From Aurelia coerulea (taxonomy: Eukaryota > Cnidaria > Scyphozoa > Semaeostomeae > Ulmaridae): a DNA stretch of 64,000 nucleotides. Position numbers and translations under genes: made by a program. Below the pieces are notes generated by a model. The model did not search any database and was not told the DNA's origin. It was given only the letters and a program-made list of their open reading frames with translations. The DNA lies in the NCBI GenBank assembly GCA_039566865.1, contig CM076947.1, forward strand, positions 4,223,501 through 4,287,500. Direction: 5' to 3'. Positions 20,601 through 31,700 of the stretch are shown one piece after another (position 1 is the stretch's first letter; each line of letters opens with the position of its first letter).

Positions 20601-21079
20601 AATTAAAAACGTATTAATACAAAATGTAGACTGTAGATAAGTGGATAGAATTAAATTTCACTAACATAAAATTATCACAAATGCGTTTGATGTACATTGA
20701 CAAATAATTTTAACCATTCTCATTAGATGATCACTATGCTTCACTCCCTCCCGCCCACCCTGGTTGTTCTTGAACTACCCGCAGTTGGAAATGTAGCACA
20801 TTAGCAGGAAGTGCAAAAGAAGACAAACAAGGATATAGTTAACAGTGAAAGTGCATGAAATAGAAAATGTAAATGTGAGTGTAATTAAATGTGATCAAAT
20901 GCAGTTTATAAAAATGTATCAGTTTATCAGTGTATGAAACGTTTTTCAGTTCTTTTTGCTCTTCTTCTTTTTCAGGGGGTTTTTCTGGAATTGTGGGGAT
21001 GGGCGGTGCTGTTGCAGGTGCTTGTGGTGGGTTGGTCGCGTACTTCCTTTTTTCTTGGTATGGGTGGCTGTTGATGTTG
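20601..21079. other. Spacer between gag-like copies A and B
   Basis: Includes the presumed intron upstream of copy A's ATG exon. I cannot find copy A's coiled-coil first exon here, so copy A may lack it. The minus frame at 20,839-21,079 continues the Pro-rich tail of copy B out of frame. Confidence 0.35.
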
Positions 21080-22760
21080 CTACTTGTGTGTTTTCTTGTG
21101 GTGCAGGGACGTTCTTGGATTTTTTGGTGTATGTCTTGCTGGTGGTGGAGGTGGAGGCGGAGATGGAGGTAGGCAGTTACTGTCAGAGGAATGATGGAAG
21201 AACTGTGTGAGTGGAGAATGTGGAAGAGATGGACTTGTGGTGATGGTGGGCACGTTATGGAATGTGGATGCAATGTCGGTATAGGTTGGAAGGAACATGG
21301 TTTCTCGTGGTGATGCTATGTTTGTAATGGCTGTGTGTGGGAGGAATGTGGATGTTGATGTCACTGGGGTAGTTGGAATCGCAGGTGCTGACGGTGAAAA
21401 TGGTGTATTGTGTGTGTGCTGTTGTATGGGAGAGGCAACATTGGAGGGTGGTGCAATGATTCTTGTCTGAGCTGGCGCATGTTGTTGACGAGGGGTAGGT
21501 GGAGGTGCAGTGGCCAGGAGGAGACTCAGTGGATCTTGAACATCGATTTCCAGTGGTTGTGGGGTTACTTGTGGAGGATTGTAAGCTGTGGGTTGTGGGT
21601 AAACATATCGCTGTGCAGGTACATAGTGCAGTCCGTGTAGGTGTGGCTGTGGTGCTTGGGCTGCTTTTGTAGGTGCATTTGGAGGTGGAGGCTGATATGG
21701 AGGTGCATAGGCAGGTGCGGCTAGAGTTGCAGGTGCAGGTGGAGGTGCACCAGTCAGCGCAGCAACCAGGTGATCTACGGACGTTGCTGCTGCCTGCGGA
21801 GCCTTTCCGTGCTTTGGGATGTGTAGCAAAGGCACTAAACCTAGGATATTCTTCGATGTTTTAAAGGCAGGGTCTGGATTTGGCGCAAAGGTCATGAGGT
21901 CGGCGAAGGTTTCTGGAGTTGAAAAGAGGCGATTGGCTATCATTTAATTAATACCTATCGAGAATAGTGCTCTGCCAACCTCAATGTCCTGCAGCATCTG
22001 TGCTTTCAATTCTGGCGTTGGGTTGATTATGGCAAGGGCAGCAACACGCTTGTTGGCATCGGTGTTGGGCCCCTGGTAGTCGCGGTGGAACTTCTTTAGC
22101 AGAGTACCAAGGGGCTCAACACCCTGAATAAGGTGGCTGCCTTCTGCTGGTCCAAAAACGTTACATCTTGTTGTAAGATTTGCACATTTTCGTTCAGGGT
22201 GCTGCCCAATTCACTCATCCCTGTGTGGGGACGGTGAAGCCACTCGCACTCTTCAGGACGTAGCCTTTCAAAAACTTTGTCATCTGGTGGCAGTGGCTTT
22301 TGGGCACCGTAAGGAACCATGAAGTTCTTTGGGAAGTGGTTGAAATATGTCACCCCTGTAGTTTTTTTAAGTATAACGATTCATCTATAAACAAAGAGAA
22401 CAGGCATGAATTATGACATGAGAAGAGAGAGTACATAAACACATTGTAAAAACTAACATATGATATAACTATTGCAGGTGAAGAATAAGCAGTTTCTTCA
22501 AGTCGCCGCTCCAAGCCTGCGAAGTGAGCATCATATACCGCAATTTTCCGTTCAAGAATTTCAATATTGTTGCAAAGCAGGTTCACTGCTTTTTCAATTT
22601 CAGTTTGTATGTTCTGATTGATTTTCTTTTCGAGATTCTCCACTAATTCTGTGATATAATCTTTGTCAGGTAGCCATGTGATAGCTTCAGCTATGATTTG
22701 TTTCAGTGTGACTTCATCCATGCCTCGTGCTTTTGCTGCCCTTGTTGAACGATAAACCAT
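21080..22760 (-). pseudogene. Gag-like gene, copy B, with coiled-coil first exon
   Basis: Exon 1 (ATG 22,760 down to about 22,460) codes a basic start and a long coiled coil (MDEVTLKQIIAEAITWL, then ELVENLEKKINQNIQTEIEK). After a TTTGTTTATAG acceptor at about 22,389, exon 2 reads VTYFNHFPKNFMVPYG, VFERLRPEECEWLHRP and DQQKAATLF. A TAA falls near 21,945 after FSIGIN. The frame then continues MIANRLFSTPETFADLM, FAPNPDPAFK and a 170-residue Pro/Ala/Thr-rich tail. A T-run indel near 22,365 also shifts the exon start. The protein is unassigned; coiled coil, helical body and Pro-rich tail are gag-like. It lies downstream, in the same orientation, of a DIRS-like gag/RT fragment, but I cannot show that they belong to one element. 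Confidence 0.45.
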
Positions 22761-22959
22761 TCAGGTAGTGCTCAGATTTAGGCCACCTCCTTCAAGACAC
22801 TTTTCGCTGACTAACCATCTATTTTCAATTTGCAATTTCTTAATTTTGCGACATGACATTTCATAAAGCATACTTCTTAATTTCTTGACTTATCATCCTC
22901 CTGGAAATTCTCCCAATCACAACAAGCGAATGTTTTCACAGAGCCACAACAAGCACGCC

Positions 22960-23920
22960 TGTCAGTGCAGCCATCTTGTGAAAAAAGTGCCAATCTTCCT
23001 GATGGACTGGGCAATTACGAAAAGCACTCTTCACATCAAGTTTGCCCATCTGAGCATCAGGCCCCAGATTTGCAACAATGTTAACTACAGCATTAGAACC
23101 TGTGAAAGAAACTGTCAACTCTTCAGCTGAAATACAATAATTAATGGATGTGCCTGTTGGAGAAGAAAGGTCAGTAACCATGTGAAATGTTCCATCTTTT
23201 TTGGGAACTGTGCCAATGGGAGAAGGGCGGAAATTAGCCAGAGGAATTTGTTGTAAAGGACAAGCAATACGTTGCAACCTTAATTCCTTGATAATGCAAG
23301 AAAATATTGCTTCTGGACAGTCAGTAGCAGATTTCAGGTTGGGCGATAGTTGCATAAATTCTGGACCTTTGTAACCTATATAAAAGCCAGATGCAAACGA
23401 GTTTAAAAGTTCTACACCAAATTGTTCGTTAGGATGGTTAGTGAGCTCAGATGCTAATGCAGACGTGTTTATTGGTGAAGGTGCTGATGATGGTAATTTA
23501 TGAAATTCATTTAGGAGCTGCTGGGCAAAATTTTCTTGGGTGGTTACGGCCGCATCCCTATGTGCTACATTTATGGGGGAAAATGCAAAGCTTCCTGTCC
23601 CATCTGTTGCTGTTGTGGTGGTGGCATGGCTCTGGGACTGGGGCCCTGGCGAACGAAACTAAATGCTGGCGAAGAAGGCACTTTTCCTGGTGACCCATCA
23701 ACTGGCGAAGACGTAGCAGCTCTGAAATGGTGAAAAGTGTGTGTGCCAAGACCTTCTTCATGCCTTCTGATGGCAGGTGGTAATGGGTTGAAATGGCAAC
23801 CAAATTATTCTTCTTCATCTCACGCCATTCGGTCAAAGTACGTTGTGGGTCAACGACTCTTTCAATACGATTGGATACTGGCTGCTTCGATATAGATGCG
23901 CTCTTCAATTTTGACAACAT
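22960..23920 (-). pseudogene. DIRS-like retrotransposon: gag end and reverse transcriptase start
   Basis: From about 23,920 the minus strand reads MLSKLKSASISKQPVSNRIE, then REMKKNNLVAISTHYHLPSE (a SAP-like gag motif). After a frame change near 23,720 the frame is open through VPSSPAFSFVRQGPSPRAMP, LLNEFHKLPSSAPSP and GVELLNSFASGFYIGYKGPE into the RT: NLKSATDCPEAI, IPLANFRPSPIGTVPKKDG, FHMVTDLSSPTGTSINYCIS and LGPDAQMGKLDVKSAFRNCP. These are typical DIRS-group RT motifs, including the D of GKLDVKSAFR. The RT is cut at about 22,985, so the catalytic YxDD box, RNase H and tyrosine recombinase are missing. It is inactive. Confidence 0.75.
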
Positions 23921-24029
23921 GGCTATGATGAGATGTACGATATATGAACAGAACGGCCGAAGAATAGCAGAAGAAGTAATAACGTGTGTGCAACTGAGGC
24001 CAATTTCCACAATCTGAAAGCACAAGGAA

Positions 24030-24545
24030 GAGAGGAGGACTGGGGCGAGGGGGTTATTCTGCAGAGACAGAAGACTGGAACATAGGGAGGGTATCCTGCT
24101 TAGACAGAGTACTGGGGATTAATCTAAATACGCAATTGTCTTGGCGTTAAATCCAATTTATCCATAAATGCTACCTTTCTTCAATCAAAGTGCACCTGCA
24201 AAAGGGCCAAGCACAAACAAGCATTTTTAAGGATCTTATAAATGGATAATTTTCCCTTTTGTTATATCTGATTTCTTGTTTCGTAATTTGAAGAAAGGTT
24301 ATACAAAATGCATTTCATTAAAGTAATGAAGATTGGAAGAACTAATTGATTTTTCACGCCCAAACAAACTATTTGGCAAGATTGCTTTCTTTTATGAGAC
24401 AGATGCAATGCTAACTTTTGAAAACTTTTGAAGCAGAAAAAAGATGTCTTTTCAGGACAAAATTGACGAATTTGATTGAACTTCTATTCAAACATTTTCC
24501 TCAGCATGAGGCTTTATTCCCTTATTTCACAATGACACCAGGTTA
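24030..24545. other. No supported gene
   Basis: AT-rich, with no frame, tandem array or inverted repeat that I can support. Confidence 0.4.
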
Positions 24546-24885
24546 TTAAAGAAGGTTGAGTATGGCCCTGCAATTGGACGTTTTGTTGGCTCCTTGCTTC
24601 CGATCAAGGATGGAATTCCGATTCCAGATGCATTCATTTCGAAACATTTGAAGAAATTGAGACTGCATACAAGTCTGCAACTGATGTCTCCTATGCCCAT
24701 TACAAAGTGGCAAAACCAGTTTCCCCTGAAGCACCATCATTCGTCCGTTTGGTTGTTGGCTCAGACTCAAAATATAGCCATAAAGAGATTGAGCAATGAT
24801 GGGAGTTCATTGTAAGAGAACTAAGGAAGCGAAATGTTGTCGTAATTTCAAATGGAGCAGATGGTGCGGGCCCGGTAACTTTGAT
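24546..24885 (+). pseudogene. Fragment of a repeat-family ORF ('NGADG' type)
   Basis: The plus strand reads KKVEYGPAIGRFVGSLLPIK, then DGIPIPDAF. After a one-base shift it continues TFEEIETAYKSATDVSYAHY, SFVRLVVGSDSKYSHKEIE, stop, WEFIVRELRKRNVVVISNGADG. The end resembles the 'W..I..EL.KRG..V.S.GADG' motif of a repeat-encoded protein widespread in invertebrates and fish whose biochemical role I do not know. It has at least one frameshift and one stop. Confidence 0.45.
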
Positions 24886-27402
24886 TTTAATATGCTGTGG
24901 AGTTGTAAACTACCATGAATATGATCAGAACTAGGACACAAAATCCTATTGATGAGCCCCTGCATCTCTTGATTTTGCAAATATGCCCCAAAGCCACATT
25001 TGCAGGTAAGCAGGCAGTCAAAACAGCAATAGAATTTTCTGTATGCTAGTTCAATTTGGGTGCTTCATTCAATCACACTGTCTGCCAGCTATTTGGGATA
25101 GATCCAGGCAATTTCCCCCAAAAGTCATCCAGTAAGAAGGATATCAGTAGACTATAAAATACAAAAAGAGTGCCCATGAACAAAAGAAACAACCAACAGA
25201 AGGAACAACCTAGGATTCTGCTTCCTTGAATGTACAGGCTAGAAATAGTAAATAAAATTAAAATAAACTACCTTAGATAACAGTTGAATAAAACAACCCT
25301 AGATATGAGCTGATTATTGACATGGTTTTGTTGCTTTGTTGATCATTCTTGACAATTAAGTCAACTTTGAACACAATGTTGAATTTCAAACTCATTTTTC
25401 TTGAAACTTGTTTGGTGAACTAAATTATGGAACGATTATGGAAAATTCATGGAAAATTTTGAAAAAATTTGAATCATCGTAAATCCTAAACTAAGAGAGG
25501 AAACATTATGTAACCTGAAAGAAAACAATAGTTTATGAAGGCCTACAACATGGTGGCAAGCAGAAATACATCTGTAGCTTTTCTAGTTTAGGATTTAAAG
25601 ATTTGATGGCGTCATAACCTCAAATTTAATAAATGCTGCCATCTTGAAACTACAAACCAAGGAAGATTTCAATAAATTGCCACGGTAGATTTTCAGTAAA
25701 AAACTCTAAGTTCCTTCCAAGCCATTCATTTATTTCAAAGAAAACTGCAATAGAATTTTACACCAACCGTTTTAAAGATTTGAGCCCTATGTTTTTGAAT
25801 AGTATATATTATACAGTATACTAATTAAGTTTCTTTGCATCAAGTTTCTAAGTAATTCAGAAAGGAAACGTGTGTGTGTGTCTCAATCCGATCCGTACCT
25901 CGATCTGCTGCTCTAGCTACTGTGTAGTTATAATAGTAGGTTAAATAGTAGGTGAAATCGATCGGTGAAATAGATCTATCTGTGCATCAGCGCTATTCTA
26001 CGGAATACGTGAATGATCAAGAGCCTTGAATGATCGAGCGTTATTTCTACACATTTCGTCTATGCTACCGCATAGCTACTATACTCGTACTCGTTCTCGT
26101 TCTCGTACTCGTACTGTATGTACTACGACGAAAAGCTAGCAAGCTCGCGATGATGCAGCAAATATCATCAATCGAGTAGCATTGGAGCGGCTGGATCACT
26201 ATTGTGCACTTTCGAAAATTCATCATCAAAATCTGTTGAAATATCGCTCGATTCAGGTTATCTTTCTTTCAAAGACAAATATTACTTTCAAAAACAATTT
26301 ATATACCGGGTGAGTCAGAAAAAATGTGGGGTGTTTGGCGGATTGTGACGTCGCACTCAGCAACCCGATCGGAGCGAATTAAATTTTTTCTTGCAGCCAG
26401 AGGTCTAACTTAGATCATAAGCCTTTCCCCATCGAAATCGGTCACTTGATGTATTAATCAGAAAATATTTTCTTCGTAAGACGTTGTATGGGAGTTTGCA
26501 AACTTCTGAAATCTTTGATAGAGCCCCTTCAGCATTTTACCCTTGCCAAAGCTGCAGGTACACCTTGCCAAAGCTGAATGACTATGTTTGAATTAGTCTC
26601 CCTACCTACTTTCAGTTTCAGATTATGTTCAAATTATTATTATTTGATTTTGGGAGCCACCAAATCGAGATTAAGAATGTCTCCTCCCCCTGCAAATACT
26701 TACAAGGCACATGGTCTAGAATTGAGAAATGAATAATCAAATGTGCTGAATAATAGTTAGTTCATGTATCCTCGCAACGTTATCAACCAAATTTATCAAC
26801 CAAATTTATCAACCAATTTTATCAAACAATATCAAGAGAATTTCCAAATCCATCTAAAATGTTCCAGCAACTCAACCATTGAAATTAACGAATCAGTCGC
26901 GATTCGCAATCATTCAACATAGATTCCTTGTCTTCGTTCAATATTTTCAATCTGATGTTTATACTTCACTTCATCATCCAATTCAGTGCGGAAAACTGAG
27001 ACTCATGTAATCAATCTATACGCCCACTGCATTTTTAGATTGGCTTTGTTCACGATTTGAACAGCAAGACATTCTTTGGCACAAAGCAATTCAATGCCAC
27101 ACACGAATATGGATCCCATGATTGAAAGATATTGAAACAAAAGCTTGTCAAAACATTTGAAAAATATGTGATGGTTCAAGCAGAGATCGAATCATCCAAG
27201 GGATTGGCCTTTGACCATTTCAAGGCCTAAAATACCAAACACCACACATACATCTTTGTATTGGGCCCTTGGCCCTGATGGGTACCCGCATGTTTGCTTT
27301 CGTGTTTGACCCGCAGATTACTTGACCTGCTGGACTGCAAAATAAAGTCGTCGATGATTGGAGACCTTTTTGGTAAAACCAGATTCCACTTGCACCCTCT
27401 TT
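24886..27402. other. Long gene-free stretch
   Basis: No coding frame that I can support over 2.5 kb. Visible features: a (GT)n start near 25,870; TCGTAC/TCGTTC tandem hexamers at 26,083-26,117; a transposon-like terminus TACCGGGTGAGTCAGA at 26,305 matching the ends of the 31-kb MITE; and three to four direct repeats of TTTATCAACCAAA at 26,789-26,830. Confidence 0.5.
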
Positions 27403-27810
27403 GGGGATGGTATAATTCAAGAGTCAAGGGTCCAAGATCCAAGGTTCATGATCCGAGAAATTAAGATCGGATATATTAAGATCCGAGAAAATTAAGATCA
27501 GAGATATTAAGATCCAAGAAATTACGATCCGGGAAATAAGAAACAAAGAATTTTGCTCAGTACTGAAAGTTTCTTACACATTTCTTAGAGGTTCTGTAAC
27601 AATCTTCATGTTTACTACCTATGCCCTCATGAAGCATTTCCAATGTTTGGACATTGCTCAAGTACTTTTTGAGTAACATTATACAGGAAACGAGTAAAAC
27701 ACAGTAAAATATGTTAGGGACCTCCTTTATCAAATTAAATAGTTTCTTAATCAATATTTTCCCAGTACTGGAGTTTCTTAATTTTTTGGTGATTTGACTG
27801 TTGAATTTCT
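27403..27810 (+). repeat. Dispersed repeat, second copy of the 9-kb unit
   Basis: GGGGATGGTATAATTCAAG, degenerate GATCCGAGAAATTAA repeats, then GAATTTTGCTCAGTACTGAA at 27,548 and TTTCTTAGAGGTTCTG. The order is the same as at 9,053-9,260. The portion 27,600-27,810 reappears inverted at 51,800-51,960. Confidence 0.75.
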
Positions 27811-28372
27811 TATGGCCAGTTCAGGCGAGTCTTTCTCAAATTCTGATCTCAGTACATCAGCTCCCTCTAAGAAGCAAACAAGCAAATATGTAGAATGCCC
27901 AACAATTTCCCCTAAGCTAAATATTGAAGAAAACGTCAATGCTGCCAAGAGTACAGAATGTGCAAGGAAGCACGGGGCAAGTATAGGGTACAAAAAGAGG
28001 TTGGTGGAAATCTGCAAAAAGGGCACTATTCACAACATCTGCTCTTGATAAAGAGTGCAAGGTGAGTTACACACCATGCTATGTAAACCAACTTGAAAAT
28101 GATTTTGATTCTTGTCAGAGTATTGAAACATCTTTTCATGATAGCTTTTCAAAATTTTACCTTGAAAATGATGCAAAAATTGTAAGTATCTTTGCCAGGA
28201 AACAGTCAGACAGAAGTGTAAAAATGTCTAAATTGAGATGTGAAATTCCTGCAAGTGCAAAGATATCAATTGAATCTTCGGCTAGTTCAGTCACAGAAAT
28301 AGGTACTCACACAAGTACAATTGAAAAAATACATTCTAATTCTGATGGTAAAACACCGTTTGAGTGGCTTGG
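27794..28372 (+). pseudogene. YqaJ-transposon gene copy 2, 5' part
   Basis: Plus frames read SNSDLSTSAPSKKQTSKYVE, SPKLNIEENVNAAKSTE and ASIGYKKRLVEICKK, then CYVNQLENDFDSCQSIE, FYLENDAKIVSIFARKQSD and EIPASAKISIESSASSV. This is the same order as copy 1 on the minus strand at 18.2-18.9 kb. A frame change lies near 28,048-28,062. The gene stops abruptly at CAATGC (28,373-28,378), where the 9.2-kb element begins, and resumes at 37,583. Confidence 0.65.
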
Positions 28373-28396
28373 CAATGCTGAGTATTCTATATGTCA

Positions 28397-28465
28397 AGCC
28401 TTCAAGCCTTCGAACCTTGTGTTTCGAGCCTCCTGTTTCGAGCCTCGAGCCTTTGAGCCTTGTAT
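28397..28465 (-). repeat. Satellite arm (TTCGAGCC), left
   Basis: Repeats of CTTCAAGCC, CTTCGAACC, TTTCGAGCC and CCTCGAGCC. Inverted relative to 37,482-37,562 (GGCTCGAGGCTCGAAAC). Confidence 0.8.
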
Positions 28466-28600
28466 TGCAGGCTACATATTGCCAGACTGGATCAAACACA
28501 ATAACAAATGAGGCGATGTGTTTTAATGAAGGTAAATATCAACTAAGAACACAGAAATCTAACAATACCCTAGACAACTATATTTTGATCATGAAATTGA

Positions 28601-28690
28601 TAGCCTGCGCACAGACTTTACTATTTTGCGGAGGAGGAAAGGAAAAGGCTCTGTAAAGTCTGCGAAGCGCCGTGAGATTTTGACTTCAGG
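28601..28690 (+). repeat. Inner terminal inverted repeat, left
   Basis: TAGCCTGCGCACAGACTTTA through to TTTTGACTTCAGG. It is nearly identical, in reverse, to 37,227-37,317 over about 90 bp with one indel. It lies 80 bp before the DUF6589 gene start and is the likely promoter-bearing end. Confidence 0.9.
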
Positions 28691-28770
28691 CTGAAAGAAA
28701 CCTCCCACGCAGCAACGGTCATATTGCGAAACAATGTTGCTGCGCAAAAACTAAAGATTCGTGTTTCAAA

Positions 28771-31700
28771 ATGTCGGACAGTCTGTGCACTCTGTGCAAT
28801 GCGGAAACAACATTGAAGTGCGACAGAAATCTCGTGGAAGGATCAGGTGCTTTTGATCCAAAATCAGAGCTACTTAACCTAGAAATTGTTGTAGTTGAGC
28901 CTTTAAATAAATACATTTGCCGAAAGTGTGTGGACATGTTAAAGAAACGAAAGAATCTGAAGGAGGGCCTAAAGATGATAAATGAAAAGATAGTGTCGTT
29001 GTACAGGACAACAGCGTCATCAGCGGGAAAGCTGGTCAAATTTAGATTCGTAGACGAGATCAGCGTAAAACCAAAGAAGACTTTGCTCACAGAAAAAGAA
29101 CCTGTGGAAGATTATGGAGAATTATCTGCACATGAGGCTTTCTCTGTTCAACCACAGTCACAGTCAACGCCATTAAAACAAAAAGCAGCAACAACTAAAA
29201 GAATTCCATCAGAACAAGTTCCCGTCAAATTGATTGTGAATTGGCCTTCAGGAGTAAAGACTCGCACATTGTCGGATGATCTGATTCCTCTTGGCAAATC
29301 GCTGATTAATGGGAGTTTCAAGCAAATTGCGCTTGGAAAAGTGAAGGGCTGAGAAACGCATTACTTGCCGTCTTGAAAAAAGAGGTTCAAAAAGGAGTGC
29401 ACATGTCTCTGTTCCAGGAAAGTGCCAAGTTGCTTGAGGCAAACAAGTAAAGAAAAGATGTTGCAGTTTTCTCTTGGAATGGTTGAGCAAGAACTTGAAC
29501 AAAAAGCACCCATATTGAAAGCAGTTCTCAAAGCGGCTTCAGTTCCAAGATCAAAAGAAGATGCTGATGAAAGCAAATGGTTACCTGCTACTACGATGGC
29601 TGCAGCTGTTTTATTAAAAAATCGCTCATCATACATGACTGCTGTTCAGTTGTTGATTACGGTCATAATCCAGCATTCAGGATTGATGGTGTGTACTGTA
29701 TATATTTTTGTTGATAAATATCTTGCTCTTGCTTAAATTTGGTTGTGAGACGTGGATTTGAAATTAAACAAACTTTTTTCCTCCAGGGGTTATTTGAGAA
29801 GGGCCTCATTTGGGGTTTATTCTAGAGCAGGTGAATGATATTTTTGCAAATCTTTCCTGAAATCTTCCACAAACCAAGAAAAAATTTTGAAAATTCACAT
29901 ATCTTTTTAAAATATAGATTCTTCAGTCATCAAATACTGAAATGAAGTTATAAAATATAAATGATCTAATTTCCTTTGCAGACAACATTGGTTCGTCTGA
30001 AAAATTTACGTTTAACCACTTCACACACCTTCATGTACAAAAAATTGGATCAATTCGGTGAAGATCACGACAAACCAATCTTGAAACGGGTTGAGAAAGA
30101 GTCAAGAAGATTAGTACAGATAACCCCAGGTGCCACAGTTTCCAGTTCAGCTGAAACCAAGGAGGAAGAAAAGAATGAAGGGAACCAAATAGTAGATTAC
30201 GAAAAAATGAAAGTGTACCGAAATTTTGAAAGGAATACTGATATGGTTGATGTGGAATCTGATGAATTTGTGGTGAAATGGAATAAAAGGATGAAGAGTA
30301 TTAAAGAAAATTTAGCAAAAATGGATAGTTGCAAGCCTGTTGAGAGTTTAGATAAAACTGATGCGAATATAATACCTGGTAGGTTTTTTTGTGTGAACTG
30401 CAGGTTAGAATGTTGCTTGAGATAAAGTATACAGTTCCAAAGCATGTGTTACTGCATCAAGAAAATATGGCACAAGGAGCTTCCGTATTTTCATAATTTA
30501 ATGTTTAGTTTGTTTCCCTTTTGCTGTACACAACATAACAACATGAAATGGCAAGAATGAAAATTGTGACATTATTCTTATTCAGAAATTTTTTTAGCTA
30601 AAAAACCAACAGCACTTTTTGATAACAGTAACAGCTACTGAAGAAACCACTAATATGAAACAAGAAACAAGGAAAGTATGCACAACATTACGTGTCAACC
30701 AGGACTTAGAGTAGGCACATTAATGTTGTTTTAGATATATGAAGTTTTGGAGTCACTATAGGACACCAGCCTTTAGAAAATCCATATTCCAAAATATAAT
30801 GCTTTACATTCTGATAGGGTTAGACAGGATCAATAAACAAAAGCTGTAAATGAGCATGGAAAAATAAGCAGTATTTGCATGTAAAATTCACAATTAGTTT
30901 GTCAGCAAATATTTATAATTCATCCTGTGTGCATATGGTGTAATGTGCTGTACAGTATGTTGGCATAAAATATTTGGGCTACAAAACATTCCATCCATGT
31001 TGTCATATAGTTGTGCCTTTATTCTATTTTAAACATAAAAATTAACAGAAAAGAATATACCGGGTGAGTCAGACAAAAAATTCCCACTTGGAGGGCCACT
31101 TTCTTGAGAATATCCCACATAATTTCAGAATGGAGTGGCCAATTTCAGTCAGGTAAATTTTAGAGTAGATTTGAACATTTCTTACCATTAAACTATATAT
31201 TTGCCAATATTATTGTCTTGATATCCAGGAGCCGTGACCTTGCCAATGGGAATTCTTTTTTCTGACTCACCCAGTATAGTATCTATTATATATCTATTCT
31301 ACCCTGTACAATTTATTTCAGAAATAGAAAAGATTGATGATGAAGATGATTGTGGTGATGATGCTGGCAGGAAAATAGTATTTGATAATCTTGACATGTA
31401 CATCCAACCACACCAGACATCAGAAGATAACCAAAATCAGGACCTGCATTGGGTGTCTGTTATGGCAACTGAAAATCGTATCAGTGGAAATCATTTGCCC
31501 ATCAACAAACCAAACCAGACTGAATCTATAACAAATATGGATAATGCAAAATTTCTGCCCAGCAAAAGAGAGCGTGAAACCCAAAGAAGCAACTATGCTA
31601 CACTTGTTTCTCGTGTCTTGACAAAACATATTGATTGCCTGAGATTTTTGGATGATGTTGCTGTCAAGCATATTCCACATCATTATAGCAAGGAAACAGT

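Noticed and set aside
20930..21864. Plus-strand Val/Gly/Trp-rich ORFs
   Set aside because: Antisense of the Pro-rich tail of gag-like copy B; the composition is an artefact of CCA/CCT codons read in reverse.
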